A stretch of 64,000 bases of DNA from Acidobacteriota bacterium. GTDB lineage: Bacteria > Acidobacteriota > Terriglobia > Acidiferrales > UBA7541. The number at the start of each line of letters is the position of its first letter. Position 1 is the first letter of the stretch. The stretch covers positions 36,182 to 100,181 of the forward strand of contig JAKBLM010000010.1 of the NCBI GenBank assembly GCA_021832085.1, given 5' to 3'. Below the pieces are notes generated by a model, which did no database searches, was not told the origin of the DNA, and saw only the letters and a list, made by a program, of their open reading frames with translations. Below are positions 7,590 to 18,181 of the stretch, piece by piece. Both the position numbers and the translations under genes were made by a program.

Positions 7590-10478
7590 ATGCCGCGCAC
7601 GAAACTGCCTTCAGCCACCTACCGCATCCAGTTCAACCTAAGCTTCCGCTTTGCCGACGCCCGGGACCTGGTGCCGTACCTGCACGATCTAGGCATCAGC
7701 GATCTCTACGCCTCGCCGCGCTTCAAGGCGCGCAAGGGCAGCTCGCACGGCTACGACGTGATCGATCCGCAGCGGATCAATTCCGAACTGGGCACCGAGC
7801 GCGAGTTCGAGGAACTGGTGCAACGGCTGAAGGACTACGGCATGGGGCTGCTGCTCGACATCGTTCCCAACCACATGGCGGCCACCGCGGAGAACCGGTG
7901 GTGGACGGATGTGCTGGGCAACGGCCGGTCGTCGCCCTATGGCGACTTTTTCGACATCGACTGGCAATCGCCGACGGCTAAGGCGCGAGTGCGCGCAGCG
8001 GGCAAGGTGGTGCTTCCCGTGCTCGGCGATCTTTACGGCCGGGCGCTCGAAAACCAGGAGATCATGCTCCGGCTCGAGGAGGACGGCTTCTGGTTCCGCT
8101 ACTGGGAATCGCGCTTTCCGCTCGATCCGAAAACCATCGGGCCGATTCTGGAATCCTGTCTGGCACAGTTGCGGGCCGCGTTTCCCGAAGACCACGGCGC
8201 GCTGCTGGGATTGCTCGAAATCGTGGAGCGCGTCGAGCGGCTACCGGGCCGCGACGCGCTCGAGCCGGAAAGCATCGCCGCGCGCCGCACCGGCGGCGAG
8301 GCAATCCAAAAACAGCTGTGGCAGCTGTTTCGCGGGAATCCGGATTTCCGCCGCGGCCTGGAGTCGACGATCCGCGAGATCAACGGAGTCCGCGACGATC
8401 CGGCGAGCTTCGACCGGCTCGACGGGCTGCTCTCCGCCCAGGCTTACCGGCTCGCCTACTGGCGCATCGCCGCCGAGGAGATCAATTATCGGCGGTTTTT
8501 CGACATCAACGACCTGGTCGGACTGCGCGTCGAGTTGCCGGAGGTCTTTGCCGCGCGCCACGCGACAATCCTGCAGTTGGTCGAGGACAACCGCGTGGCC
8601 GGTTTGCGCGTCGACCACGTTGACGGCCTCTACGATCCCCGTGCCTACCTGGAACGGCTCACCGAGGCGTGCGCGGCGCGCTCGGCCGCCCGCGGCGCAC
8701 CGGGCCCCTACGTCATCGTCGAAAAAATCCTCGGCGCCAACGAACAGTTGCCGGAAGACTGGCCGGTGGCCGGGACGACCGGGTATGACTTTTTGAACGC
8801 GGTAAACGGGGTGCTGATCGACGGGCAGGGCCTCAAGCGGCTCGAGGCCGTTTACGCCAGGTTCACGGGCCAGGCCACGCCGTTTGCCGAGGTCAGCTAC
8901 CGCGGCAACCGGATCGTGATGGAGCAGCTCTTCTCGAGCGAGCTGCGCCGACTCGGCCATCAACTGGGCAGGCTGGCCGCGCGCGACCGCTACGCGCGCG
9001 ACGTGCCGCTCTCGGAGCTCTTGCGAGCGCTGATGGACGTCACCGCCTGCCTGCCCGTCTACCGCACCTATATCGCCGGAGCCGGCGTTTCCCCGCGCGA
9101 CCGCGTCTATCTGGATCGGGCGCTCGAGGCCGCCCGCGCCCGCAACAAGGGAGACCTGTTTCGCCAGACCGCCTTCGATTTCCTCCACCGCCTGCTCACG
9201 GTCGACCTGCCCGGGGCTTCCGAGGAGGATCGCAACGAATGCCTCAGCTTCGTGATGAAGTGGCAACAGTTCAGCGGGCCGGTGATGGCCAAGGGGCTAG
9301 AGGACACCGCCTTCTACGTGCACAACAGCCTGATCTCGCTCAACGAGGTGGGCGGCGATCCGCTGCGGATCGAGCCGCCGCTCGACGTTGTCTCCTTCCA
9401 CCTGTTCAATCAGGAGCGTCTGGCCCGGCAGCCCGCGACGCTCAACACCACCTCGACCCATGACACCAAGCGCAGCGAGGATGTGCGTGCGCGCATCGAC
9501 GTGCTTTCGGAACTGGCTATCGAGTGGGGCGAGCGGCTGTTCCGCTGGCGCCGCTGGAACAGCTCGAAAAAGCGGGAGGCGCGCGGGCGCGAAGTGCCGG
9601 TGCCTCTCGAGGAGGTGTTCCTCTATCAGACGATGGTCGGCGCCTGGCCGCTCGATCCGGCCGAGCTGGCCGAGTTTCCCGAGCGCCTCGTCTCATGCAT
9701 GCACAAGGCGGCACGCGAGGCGAAGCTCTTCACCAGCTGGATCGAACCGGTGCCGGAGCATGAAGAGGCGCTCACCGCTTTCATCGAGCGGATCCTCGAC
9801 GACTCGGAAGAGAACCGCTTCCTCGAGGACTTCTCACGCTTCCAGCGGCGCATCGCCTTTCACGGCGCGCTCAATTCCCTAACGCAGCTGCTGGTGAAGA
9901 TCGCTGCTCCCGGTGTGCCCGATTTCTACCAGGGCTCGGAGCTGTGGGAATTCAGCATGATGGATCCCGATAACCGGCGCCCGGTCGATTTCCAGAAACG
10001 AGCGCGCCTGCTGGCCGAACTGGCCGCCGCCGAGCACGCCAACCGTGAAGCCCTGCTCGAGCACGTGCTGCAGCATTGGCAGGACGGCCGGGTGAAAATG
10101 TATCTTGCGCGAAAGGCGCTCGATTTTCGCCGGCAGCGCAACGCGTTCTTCCTCGAAAGCGAGTACATCTCGATCCATGCTGCCGGCAAGAAAACCGAGA
10201 ACGTCTGCGCGTTTGTGCGACGAAAGGAGCAAGGCTGGGTGCTCGCGGCTGCTCCTGTGCTCACCACACAACTGGTCGAGCCGGGGCACATGCCGCTCGG
10301 CCAGGAGACCTGGGGGATGAGTGGCATCCTGCTGCCCAACGACGCCCCCGGTGTCTGGCGCAACGTGCTCACCGGCGAAATGCTGAAGACCGGCACGACG
10401 CGGAGGAAGCGGTGGTTGCCGCTGAAGAGTATCTTCCACCGTTTCCCGGTGGCTTTGCTCGAGGGCGGTTCCTTCTGA
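7590..10478 (+). CDS. treY: Maltooligosyl trehalose synthase
   Basis: TreY isomerises the reducing-end alpha-1,4 bond of a malto-oligosaccharide to alpha,alpha-1,1, making maltooligosyl-trehalose for TreZ. The ATG directly abuts the stop codon of the GH57 gene, so translation is likely coupled. The protein has 962 residues and the typical start ATYRIQFNLSFRFADARDL. GH13 motifs are DIVPNHMA, GLRVDHVDGL (nucleophile Asp near 342), YVIVEKILG (acid/base Glu near 378) and TSTHDTKRSED (His-Asp near 624). The long insert between the second and third motifs is typical of TreY. With treZ upstream, the pair forms the glucan-to-trehalose pathway. Confidence 0.95.
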   Translation: MPRTKLPSATYRIQFNLSFRFADARDLVPYLHDLGISDLYASPRFKARKGSSHGYDVIDPQRINSELGTEREFEELVQRLKDYGMGLLLDIVPNHMAATAENRWWTDVLGNGRSSPYGDFFDIDWQSPTAKARVRAAGKVVLPVLGDLYGRALENQEIMLRLEEDGFWFRYWESRFPLDPKTIGPILESCLAQLRAAFPEDHGALLGLLEIVERVERLPGRDALEPESIAARRTGGEAIQKQLWQLFRGNPDFRRGLESTIREINGVRDDPASFDRLDGLLSAQAYRLAYWRIAAEEINYRRFFDINDLVGLRVELPEVFAARHATILQLVEDNRVAGLRVDHVDGLYDPRAYLERLTEACAARSAARGAPGPYVIVEKILGANEQLPEDWPVAGTTGYDFLNAVNGVLIDGQGLKRLEAVYARFTGQATPFAEVSYRGNRIVMEQLFSSELRRLGHQLGRLAARDRYARDVPLSELLRALMDVTACLPVYRTYIAGAGVSPRDRVYLDRALEAARARNKGDLFRQTAFDFLHRLLTVDLPGASEEDRNECLSFVMKWQQFSGPVMAKGLEDTAFYVHNSLISLNEVGGDPLRIEPPLDVVSFHLFNQERLARQPATLNTTSTHDTKRSEDVRARIDVLSELAIEWGERLFRWRRWNSSKKREARGREVPVPLEEVFLYQTMVGAWPLDPAELAEFPERLVSCMHKAAREAKLFTSWIEPVPEHEEALTAFIERILDDSEENRFLEDFSRFQRRIAFHGALNSLTQLLVKIAAPGVPDFYQGSELWEFSMMDPDNRRPVDFQKRARLLAELAAAEHANREALLEHVLQHWQDGRVKMYLARKALDFRRQRNAFFLESEYISIHAAGKKTENVCAFVRRKEQGWVLAAAPVLTTQLVEPGHMPLGQETWGMSGILLPNDAPGVWRNVLTGEMLKTGTTRRKRWLPLKSIFHRFPVALLEGGSF

Positions 10479-10602
10479 AGGGCCGGCCGGGGCGTGCCTG
10501 CCGGCGGGACCTGGTTTCGGCCTTGCGCCGGCGACGCTTATCCGAAGCTGTGCTTTTTCCGTGGCCGCAGTAGACTGATTTCGTCTTTGTCCGAACGAAA
10601 AC

Positions 10603-12180
10603 ATGACCACCTTCAGCACCGTCGAATTCCTGCTTTGGTTGCTGCTGGCCGCCTCGGTGGTCGCGGTGATCACGGCCCGGCTGCGCATCCCTTACACGGT
10701 GGCGCTGGTGCTGGGCGGCCTAGCGCTCGGCTCGATCCACCTGCCGCTGATCGCCCAGTTGATCCAGAACCGGCCGGACTGGCTGACGCCGGACGTGGCG
10801 CTGGTGGTGTTTCTACCGCCGCTGCTCTTTGAGGGCAGCCTGAAAATCCAGTTGCGACATTTGCGAGAGAACCTGGTGCCGATCCTGCTGCTGGCGACGC
10901 TGGGCGTCTTCGTGGCGGCGTTCATCACGGCGTTTGCGGTGCACTGGGCGATCGGCCTGCCGATCGCGGCGGCACTGGTCTTCGGCGCGATCGTCGCGCC
11001 GACCGATCCGATTTCGGTGCTGGCGATCTTCCGGAGCATGGCGGTGACCAAGCGTCTGGAGGTGATCGTCGAGGGCGAGAGCCTGTTCAACGACGGCACC
11101 GCCGCGGTGCTCTTTGGCATTTTGGTGGGAGGGACGGCGAAGGGCGGACTGAGCGTTCTCACCGGGGTGCAGGAGTTTTTGCTGGTGGTGCTGGGCGGCA
11201 TAGCGCTCGGACTGGTGTTCGGTTTCGTCATCAGCAAGATCACCGAGCGGATCGACGATCCGCAGATCGAGATCACGCTGACGACGATCGCCGCCTACGG
11301 CTCCTATCTGGTGGGCCAGTCTTTGCACGTTTCCGGCGTGATCGCGGTGGTGGCCACCGGGCTGATGATCGGGAATTTCGGGGCGCGGGTGGGCATGAGC
11401 CCACGCACGCGCGTCTCGCTCTGGTCGTTCTGGGAATACGCCGCGTTCGTGATCAATTCGATTGTCTTCCTGCTGATCGGGCTGCAGGTGCGCATCGGCG
11501 ACCTGGTGCAGGCGTGGCGGCCGGCGCTGCTGGCGGTGGGTGCGGTGCTGCTCGGGCGGGTGCTCTCGGTCTACGCGCTGGCGCCGGTGTCCAACGCGAT
11601 CAGCGAAAAGATCCCGTTGCGCTGGCAGCACGTGCTGGTGGCGGGCGGATTGCGCGGCTCGCTTTCGCTGGCGCTTGCGCTCGGCCTGCCGACGAATTTC
11701 CCCTATCGCAGCCAGATCCTGGCGATGACGTTCGGGGTGGTCGCCTTCACGATCGTGGTGGAAGGGATGTCGATCCGGCCGCTGCTGCGGTGGCTGGGCA
11801 TCTCGTCGCTCAAGGAAGACGAATACGACCGGGCGCGGGTGCGCCGCGCGGCCGTGCTTTCGGCACAGGCGCAACTCGACGACCTGCTACGGGAAAACCG
11901 CATCTCCACTCCCGCCTTTGAACTGCTGCGGCGCGAACTTGAACAACGGCTCGACGCCGCCCAAAGGGAAGTGGAGGAGGCTTCGCACCGCAACGAGGAC
12001 CGCCTGCGCGAGGAAATCCGCCAAGCCCGCTCGCGACTGAAGGCGGCGGAAAAGAGTTCGATCGAGCAGGCGCTGCACGACGGACTGATCCTGCAGAAGA
12101 CCGCCTCGGCAATGATCGAGGAAGTGGACCGCGAGCCCCACAAGCCGGGCGAGAGCGATGGCGGAGGCTCCGGGCGGTGA
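10603..12180 (+). CDS. CPA1-family Na+/H+ antiporter
   Basis: This 525-residue membrane protein has about 12 hydrophobic helices in residues 1-405. It carries CPA1 antiporter signatures: VFGAIVAPTDPISVLAIF (with the Asp-Pro pair) and ESLFNDGTAAVLF. It probably exchanges cytoplasmic Na+ or K+ for protons in the inner membrane. After the last helix comes a charged cytoplasmic tail of about 110 residues, rich in Glu, Arg and Ala and predicted to form a coiled coil (about 440-500). The gene sits between treY and glgE on the same strand. Ion exchange and compatible-solute synthesis are both osmotic responses, so shared regulation is plausible but not shown. Confidence 0.88.
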   Translation: MTTFSTVEFLLWLLLAASVVAVITARLRIPYTVALVLGGLALGSIHLPLIAQLIQNRPDWLTPDVALVVFLPPLLFEGSLKIQLRHLRENLVPILLLATLGVFVAAFITAFAVHWAIGLPIAAALVFGAIVAPTDPISVLAIFRSMAVTKRLEVIVEGESLFNDGTAAVLFGILVGGTAKGGLSVLTGVQEFLLVVLGGIALGLVFGFVISKITERIDDPQIEITLTTIAAYGSYLVGQSLHVSGVIAVVATGLMIGNFGARVGMSPRTRVSLWSFWEYAAFVINSIVFLLIGLQVRIGDLVQAWRPALLAVGAVLLGRVLSVYALAPVSNAISEKIPLRWQHVLVAGGLRGSLSLALALGLPTNFPYRSQILAMTFGVVAFTIVVEGMSIRPLLRWLGISSLKEDEYDRARVRRAAVLSAQAQLDDLLRENRISTPAFELLRRELEQRLDAAQREVEEASHRNEDRLREEIRQARSRLKAAEKSSIEQALHDGLILQKTASAMIEEVDREPHKPGESDGGGSGR

Positions 12181-12233
12181 GTTCGGCACCGGAAATGAGC
12201 GCCCGGCGAACGGCCGACCGAGAAATTTCGTGT

Positions 12234-12408
12234 GCTAGAATGAAGCATCCTGAGGTGAAATCTATTGCGTTTTTTCTGGATTCGTTTCCGGCGGTAGAGC
12301 GGGGAACAACCGGAAGCGTTTTTTTGCTCCTCTTCCGGCAAGCCTTCCTGAGAAGCTCAGCTGCCGGGCAACCCTTTCCGCCCGTATAGAGTAAAGAAAA
12401 GACAGGGT
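12234..12408 (+). promoter_or_regulatory. Candidate structured 5' leader of glgE
   Basis: A TAGAAT hexamer at 12236-12241 could be a -10 element. Only a weak -35 (CCGACC, 16 bases before it) is visible. Downstream are three consecutive perfect hairpins: CCGGAAG/CTTCCGG (12310-12316 with 12332-12338), CTGAG/CTCAG with an AAG loop (12348-12360), and CGGGC/GCCCG with a 10-base loop (12365-12384). The glgE ATG follows at 12409 behind AGGG. I do not recognise a known riboswitch class. Function is inferred only from the clustering of stems. Confidence 0.35.
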
Positions 12409-14436
12409 ATGGACGTGCGAACCCCTCCGCAAACTCCGAACGAGCCGGGCCGGCGCCCCAGCCGCCTGGTCATCGGCAAGGTACGGCCCGAAGTGGACGG
12501 CGGCCGCTTCCCCATCAAGCGAGTGGCGGGCGAACTGGTCGAAGTGAGCGCGGACATTTTCGCCGACGGTCACGACGTCCTGAGCGCCCGGCTGCTGCAC
12601 CGCCGCGCGGAAAACGAGCGCTGGACCGAAGTGCCCATGAGCGAGTTGGGCAACGACCGCTGGCGCGCTAGCTTTCGCGTCTCCGCGCAGGGACATCATT
12701 TCTACACCGTGCAGGCCTGGATCGATCCTTTTCTCACCTGGCGGCGCGACCTGCTGAAACGCGTTGAGGCGGGACAGGAATCGGCGATCGACCTTCTGGT
12801 CGGCGCTGAAATAGTGGACCAGGCTGCCCAACGCGCTGCCGGCGCCGAAGCCGAGGAGCTTTCCGCATGCGCCGCGGCGCTGCGGAAGGAAGCGAAGACC
12901 GAGCTGCGTTCGGCCGTCAGCCGTGCGCTCGACGAGCGGATCGCCGCTCTCGCGGAAAAGCACGCCGACCGCGACACCGGCACGACATACGGTCGGGAGT
13001 TGCGCGTGGTGGTGGATCGCGAGAAGGCGCGCTTCAGCACTTGGTACGAGCTGTTTCCCCGCTCCTGCGGTCCCGAGCCGGGACGCCACGGCACCTTTCG
13101 CGACGTGATCGCCCGCCTGCCCTACATTGCCGGGATGGGCTTCGACGTGCTCTATCTTCCGCCCATCCATCCTGTCGGCCGCGCCTACCGCAAAGGCAAG
13201 AACAACGTCACCACTCCCCTGGACGAAGATCTCGGCAGTCCCTGGGCGATCGGCTCGGCCCAAGGCGGCCACAAGGCGATCCATACCGAGCTCGGCACTT
13301 TCGAGGATTTCCATGCTCTGATCGAGGCGGCGCGCGAGCACGGCATCGAGGTCGCACTCGATCTCGCCTTTCAGTGCTCGCCCGACCACCCTTACGTCAA
13401 AGAGCACCCCGAATGGTTTCGGATCCGGCCCGACGGCACGGTACAGTATGCCGAAAATCCCCCGAAGAAATACGAAGACATCGTGCCGCTGAATTTCGAC
13501 ACCGAAGATTGGCGCGCGCTGTGGGAAGAGCTGAAAAGCGTGGTGCTCTTCTGGATCGGCCACGGCGTGCGGATTTTCCGCGTGGACAATCCGCACACGA
13601 AGCCCTTCCGCTTCTGGGAATGGCTGATCGGTGAGGTGAATCGCGACTATCCCGACGTGCTGTTCCTGGCCGAGGCCTTTACCCGGCCCAAGGTGATGTA
13701 CGAGCTGGCCAAGCGCGGCTTCAGCCAGTCCTACACCTATTTCGCCTGGCGAAACACCAGCTGGGACCTGAAGCAGTATTTCACCGAGCTGACCCAGACG
13801 GGAGTACGCGAGTTTTTCCGGCCCAATCTCTGGCCGAATACGCCCGACATCCTTGCCGAATACCTGCAGTTCGGCGGCCGGCCGGCGTTCCTGGCGCGGC
13901 TGGTGCTGGCGGCCACGCTCGGGGCCAGTTACGGAATCTACGGGCCGGCCTTCGAGCTGTGCGAAAATCGAGCATTGCGGCCCGGAAGCGAGGAATATCT
14001 CGATTCGGAGAAATATCAACTCCGCCACTGGCCGATCGAGCGACCGGACAGCTTGCGGGAGTTCATCGGCCTGGTGAACCGGATTCGGCGCGAAAACTCC
14101 TGTCTGCAATCGAACGACCGGCTCCGCTTTCACGCGGTCGATAACGACCAGCTGATTGCCTATTCGAAATCGAGCGACGACGGCGCCTCGGTGATCCTGG
14201 TAGTGGTGAACCTGAATCCCTACCAGACGCATTCGGGTTGGGTGGAATTTTCTCCCGAAGGCGTGGAGGGTGACGGGCAGCAGGCCTATCAGGTGCACGA
14301 CCTGCTCACAGGGGCGCGCTATTTCTGGCAAGGGGCGCGCAATTACGTGGAACTGAACCCAAACGTCTCGCCGGCCCATATTTTCCGGGTGCGGCGGCGC
14401 GTGCGAACCGAGCGGGACTTCGACTACTTCCTCTAG
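12409..14436 (+). CDS. glgE: Alpha-1,4-glucan:maltose-1-phosphate maltosyltransferase
   Basis: GlgE elongates alpha-1,4 glucan by two glucose units using maltose-1-phosphate. The 675-residue protein has the N-terminal DUF3416 domain (about 20-230, beginning with [20 protein letters not shown]), then a GH13_3 barrel. [13 protein letters not shown] places the nucleophile Asp near 393, and [14 protein letters not shown] places the acid/base Glu near 422. These are almost the positions known for Streptomyces Glg[19 protein letters not shown] is also typical. The substrate would come from the maltokinase at 18314, which uses maltose made by TreS just downstream. The treS start lies about 50 bases after this stop. 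Confidence 0.95.
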   Translation: MDVRTPPQTPNEPGRRPSRLVIGKVRPEVDGGRFPIKRVAGELVEVSADIFADGHDVLSARLLHRRAENERWTEVPMSELGNDRWRASFRVSAQGHHFYTVQAWIDPFLTWRRDLLKRVEAGQESAIDLLVGAEIVDQAAQRAAGAEAEELSACAAALRKEAKTELRSAVSRALDERIAALAEKHADRDTGTTYGRELRVVVDREKARFSTWYELFPRSCGPEPGRHGTFRDVIARLPYIAGMGFDVLYLPPIHPVGRAYRKGKNNVTTPLDEDLGSPWAIGSAQGGHKAIHTELGTFEDFHALIEAAREHGIEVALDLAFQCSPDHPYVKEHPEWFRIRPDGTVQYAENPPKKYEDIVPLNFDTEDWRALWEELKSVVLFWIGHGVRIFRVDNPHTKPFRFWEWLIGEVNRDYPDVLFLAEAFTRPKVMYELAKRGFSQSYTYFAWRNTSWDLKQYFTELTQTGVREFFRPNLWPNTPDILAEYLQFGGRPAFLARLVLAATLGASYGIYGPAFELCENRALRPGSEEYLDSEKYQLRHWPIERPDSLREFIGLVNRIRRENSCLQSNDRLRFHAVDNDQLIAYSKSSDDGASVILVVVNLNPYQTHSGWVEFSPEGVEGDGQQAYQVHDLLTGARYFWQGARNYVELNPNVSPAHIFRVRRRVRTERDFDYFL

Positions 14437-14483
14437 CGGAAAGGGTGCAGGAGCGGCGGGAGAAGAAAGGAAACGATGCGGAA

Positions 14484-16118
14484 ATGCCGAGCGATCCGCT
14501 CTGGTACAAGGACGCCGTCATCTACGAGTTGCACGTCCGCGGCTTCTATGACGCCGATGGCAATGGGACCGGGGAGTTCCGCGGCCTGACGCTGAAGCTC
14601 GATTACCTGGCCGATCTCGGTGTCAGCGCGATCTGGCTGCTGCCCTTCTACCCCTCGCCACTGCGCGACGACGGCTACGACATCTCCGACTACACCAATA
14701 TTCATCCCGCCTACGGCGCGCTGGACGATTTCAAGATGTTCCTCGAGGAAGCACACCGCCGGGGCCTGCGCGTGATCACCGAGTTGGTGCTCAATCACAC
14801 CTCCGACCAGCATCCCTGGTTCCAGGAGGCGCGCAGTTCGCGCAATAACGCCCGCCGCGACTGGTACGTCTGGAGCGATTTGATTGAGCGCTACAAAAAG
14901 GCCCGGATCATCTTCACCGATACCGAGCTTTCCAACTGGGCCTGGGATCCGGTTTCGAAATCCCATTACTGGCACCGGTTTTTCAGCCATCAGCCCGACC
15001 TCAATTACGACAATCCGGCCGTCTTCGAGGCGGTCTGGGGCGTGATGAAATTCTGGTTGGACCTGGGGGTTGACGGCCTGCGGCTCGACGCGGTGCCGTA
15101 TCTGGTGGAACGGGAAGGCACCGCCTGCGAGAATCTACCGGAGACGCACGAGGTGCTGAAACGCCTGCGCCGGCGCGTTGATGAGCATTTTTCCGAAAAG
15201 ATGCTGCTGGCCGAGGCAAACCAGTGGCCCAAGGACGTCCGGCAATATTTCGGCGTGGGCGACGAGTGCCACATGGCTTTCCATTTTCCGCTGATGCCGC
15301 GCATGTTCATGGCCATCAAGCTGGAGGACCGCAAGCCGATCGTCGACATCCTGCGAAACACGCCGGAGATACCCGACGTCTGCCAGTGGGGCATTTTCCT
15401 GCGCAACCATGACGAGTTGACGCTCGAGATGGTGACCGACGAAGAGCGGGATTACATGTACGACGAATTCGCGCCGGAAAAGCGGGCGCAGCTGAACCTG
15501 GGCATTCGCCGCCGGCTTGCCCCGCTGATGGAGGGCGACCGTCGGCGGATCGAGCTGATGAACGGTCTGTTGATGTCGATGCCCGGCAGCCCGATCCTTT
15601 ACTATGGCGACGAAATCGGCATGGGCGACAACATCTACCTCGGCGACCGGAACGGCGTGCGCACGCCGATGCAATGGAGCGGCGGCTGGAATGCCGGGTT
15701 TTCGAGCGCGGATCCCGAGCAGCTCTACTCGCCGATCATCTCGAACCCGGTGTACGGTTATCAGGCGATCAATGTGGAATCGCAGCGCCGCTACGACCAC
15801 TCGCTGCTTTCCTGGATGAAGCGGCTGATCCGGCTGCGCAAGTCGACCCGGGTGTTCGGCCGCGGTACGATGGAGATCCTCACTCCGCAAAACCATCGGG
15901 TGCTCGCCTACCTGCGGGAGTTGGGCAGCGAGCGCATCCTGATGGTTTGCAACCTCTCGAGCCAGGCGCAGGCGGCCGAGCTCGATTTACGGCGCTGGAA
16001 GGGGTCGGTGCCGATCGAGATGTTCGGCAGCAATTTGTTTCCGCCGATCGGGGATCTGCCGTATCTGCTCACGCTCGGCCCGTATCAGTTCTACTGGTTT
16101 CGGCTGCGCCGGCTCTAG
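14484..16118 (+). CDS. treS: Trehalose synthase (maltose alpha-D-glucosyltransferase)
   Basis: TreS interconverts trehalose and maltose in the cytoplasm. From ATG 14484 the protein has 544 residues and begins [21 protein letters not shown], the usual TreS N-terminus. A GTG at 14445 would add 13 unconserved residues. The AAAGGA before the ATG is a little far (12 bases), so the start is likely rather than certain. GH13_16 motifs are [24 protein letters not shown] (nucleophile Asp near 202), LLAEANQWP (Glu near 244) and [11 protein letters not shown]. The maltokinase is a separate gene three genes downstream, not fused as in some Acidobacteriota and Proteobacteria. Confidence 0.94.
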   Translation: MPSDPLWYKDAVIYELHVRGFYDADGNGTGEFRGLTLKLDYLADLGVSAIWLLPFYPSPLRDDGYDISDYTNIHPAYGALDDFKMFLEEAHRRGLRVITELVLNHTSDQHPWFQEARSSRNNARRDWYVWSDLIERYKKARIIFTDTELSNWAWDPVSKSHYWHRFFSHQPDLNYDNPAVFEAVWGVMKFWLDLGVDGLRLDAVPYLVEREGTACENLPETHEVLKRLRRRVDEHFSEKMLLAEANQWPKDVRQYFGVGDECHMAFHFPLMPRMFMAIKLEDRKPIVDILRNTPEIPDVCQWGIFLRNHDELTLEMVTDEERDYMYDEFAPEKRAQLNLGIRRRLAPLMEGDRRRIELMNGLLMSMPGSPILYYGDEIGMGDNIYLGDRNGVRTPMQWSGGWNAGFSSADPEQLYSPIISNPVYGYQAINVESQRRYDHSLLSWMKRLIRLRKSTRVFGRGTMEILTPQNHRVLAYLRELGSERILMVCNLSSQAQAAELDLRRWKGSVPIEMFGSNLFPPIGDLPYLLTLGPYQFYWFRLRRL

Positions 16119-16181
16119 GCGAGGGGCGCGGCCGGCGGGCAGGCCGCAACGGCCGAAGAACGCGGGCAAGGGAGAAGGAAT

Positions 16182-17465
16182 TTGGCGGAAATCTCAACTG
16201 TCTCGGAGGATTTCCTCCGACAGCTCACCGCGGTTGGCGAGGTGGGCATCCTGGTTGGAGTGCCCACCTTCAACAACCGGGACACGATCGAGCGGGTGGT
16301 CAGCGCGATCCAGGTGGGCTTGACCAAATATTTCCATCGCGAACGGTGCGTGCTGATCAATCCCGATGGCGGTTCGACCGACGGCACGCCGGAAATCTTC
16401 AAAAACGTCTCGGTGCAGGATTTCGGCATGCTGCTGACTGCCAGCCCGCTCCGCACCTTTCACCGGGTCACCGCGCCCTATCACGGCATTCCGGGCAAGG
16501 AGAGAGCGCTGCGATCACTCTTCACGGCCGCCGATCTGCTCCGTGCCAAGGCCTGCGCCATCTTTCCGCCCGATTCCCTCAGCATCACCCCGGAATGGGT
16601 CGACAGCCTGATTCGTCCGGTCTACCGCGAGGGCTTCGATCTCGTTTCGCCCGCCTATCAGCGGCGCAAGTTCGACGGACTGCTGGTCCGGGGCCTGGTT
16701 TCGCCGATGATCGGCGCTCTTTATGGGCGGCGGCTGCACGAGCCGGTCGGCAGCGAACTGGGGCTTTCGGGCCGTCTCGCCTGCCAGTTCCTGCAGAAGG
16801 ACATCTGGGAGCAGGAAATGACCACATTCGGGCTGGAGATCTGGATGGCGACGACGGCGATCGTCGACGATTTCCGCCTTTGCGAATCGTTCCTCGGCCC
16901 GAAGATCCAGGCGGCGAAGCAGTTCGGACAGGACGTGGCCGGGACGGTGCGGCAGGTGGTGGGAGCGCTGTTCCATTGCCTCGACCTGCACGAGAATTTC
17001 TGGAAAAAGCGCGAAGGCTCCGAGGCGCTGCCGCTCTTCGGCTTTCAGTACAACGTGGCGCTCGAACCGCTACGATTCAATCGACGCGGGATTCTCGATA
17101 CCTTCCGCTCGCACGTCGAGCAGTTGGTTCCGATTCTGGAATCGATCCTTACGCCGCAGACGCTCGTCGAGGTGCGTAACGTGGCCCAGTTGGCCGATCG
17201 CGAGTTCCACTATCCGGATGAGCTGTGGGTGAGAACAATCTATGAATTCGCGGCTGCGCATCACCGCGCCGTGATCAACCGCAACCATCTCCTCCAGGCG
17301 CTGCCCCCGCTTTATCGCGGCTGGGTCAGTTCCTTCATTCTCGAAAATCAAAAGGCCGATGCCGCCCGAGTGGATCAGCGCATCGAGGCGTTGAGCCGCG
17401 AATTCGAGCGCCTGAAGCCGTACCTGGTTGATCGTTGGGATGCGGGAAGAGGAGGTGAGCGATGA
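16182..17465 (+). CDS. GT2-fold glycosyltransferase, hexosylglycerate-synthase-like, atypical DxD
   Basis: This 427-residue protein appears to start at TTG 16182 behind GGGAGAAGGA. The first 220 residues have a GT-A nucleotide-sugar fold: ILVGVPTFNNRDTIERVV, then INPDGGSTDGTPE, then PGKERALRSLF. It resembles the glycosyltransferases often found in bacterial trehalose clusters, related to glucosyl- or mannosylglycerate synthases, but I cannot assign the acceptor. Where such proteins carry a D-x-D metal site, this one reads FPPDSLSITPEW, so one Asp seems replaced by Pro. The usual GKG before it reads GKE. Its stop overlaps the next start (ATGA), so it is coupled to the channel-like gene. Confidence 0.7.
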   Translation: MAEISTVSEDFLRQLTAVGEVGILVGVPTFNNRDTIERVVSAIQVGLTKYFHRERCVLINPDGGSTDGTPEIFKNVSVQDFGMLLTASPLRTFHRVTAPYHGIPGKERALRSLFTAADLLRAKACAIFPPDSLSITPEWVDSLIRPVYREGFDLVSPAYQRRKFDGLLVRGLVSPMIGALYGRRLHEPVGSELGLSGRLACQFLQKDIWEQEMTTFGLEIWMATTAIVDDFRLCESFLGPKIQAAKQFGQDVAGTVRQVVGALFHCLDLHENFWKKREGSEALPLFGFQYNVALEPLRFNRRGILDTFRSHVEQLVPILESILTPQTLVEVRNVAQLADREFHYPDELWVRTIYEFAAAHHRAVINRNHLLQALPPLYRGWVSSFILENQKADAARVDQRIEALSREFERLKPYLVDRWDAGRGGER

Positions 17466-18181
17466 AAGAAGTTGTACTGAAGAGCCTGGACAAGACGCTC
17501 GGCAAGTTCTACGACATGCTCCTCCAGTTTCTGCCGCACCTGCTCGCCATGCTGATCATCGTGGCCGCCGGCTGGCTGATCGCGATCGTCCTGAAGATGA
17601 TTGCGCGGCGGCTGATGGCGCTGGCTCGGGTCAACAAGCTCTCGGAAGGCTCCGGAATCACCCAGATTCTTCGCAAGGCGGACCTGCCGGCCCCGCTCGA
17701 CCTGATGACCCAGCTGGTCTTTTGGATCGTTTGGATCGGGTTCATTTTGCTCGGGGTGGACGCGCTGGATATTCCCGAGCTGCAGATGCAGATCTCGCGG
17801 CTGTTCCTCTACCTGCCGCAGATATTCGTGGCCCTGCTCGTGCTTTTCGTCGGCCTCCTGGCAGCCAATTTCTTCTCCCGCGCGACGCTGCTCGCCGCCG
17901 TAAACGCGAACTTGCCCTCGGCGCGCATCATCAGCGGCTTCGTTCGCTTCGTCATCATTCTGCTGACAATCGCGATGGCGCTCGAGCAATTGGCCCTGGC
18001 CCAGCGCACCGTGCTGATCACGTTTTCGATCGCATTCGGCGCCATCATGTTGGGCCTGGCGATCGCTTTCGGCATCGGCGGCCGCAATGTCGCCCAGAAA
18101 GCGCTCGAGAACCTCTTCCCGCAAAGCGAATCCAAGAAGGAGGAGCAAAAGGAAAAAGCCGAGGAGATTCCTCCGCTCTAG
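17462..18181 (+). CDS. MscS-related protein with conserved TM helices only
   Basis: This 239-residue protein has about five hydrophobic helices, near residues 20-42, 78-98, 115-138, 155-178 and 185-210. They match the conserved TM-helix repeat found in mechanosensitive-channel-like proteins. The last segment reads FGAIMLGLAIAFGIGGRNVA, a Gly/Ala-rich helix like the MscS pore helix. The large cytoplasmic MscS beta domain is missing. A short Lys/Glu-rich tail ends the protein. It begins inside the stop codon of the glycosyltransferase gene (4-base overlap). A channel or stabilising role in osmolyte release is inferred from context. Confidence 0.75.
   Translation: MKEVVLKSLDKTLGKFYDMLLQFLPHLLAMLIIVAAGWLIAIVLKMIARRLMALARVNKLSEGSGITQILRKADLPAPLDLMTQLVFWIVWIGFILLGVDALDIPELQMQISRLFLYLPQIFVALLVLFVGLLAANFFSRATLLAAVNANLPSARIISGFVRFVIILLTIAMALEQLALAQRTVLITFSIAFGAIMLGLAIAFGIGGRNVAQKALENLFPQSESKKEEQKEKAEEIPPL

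Noticed and set aside
12262..14379. A 705-codon reverse frame opposite glgE
   Set aside because: It is the shadow of a clear glgE with catalytic residues in place. The antisense protein shows no domain.
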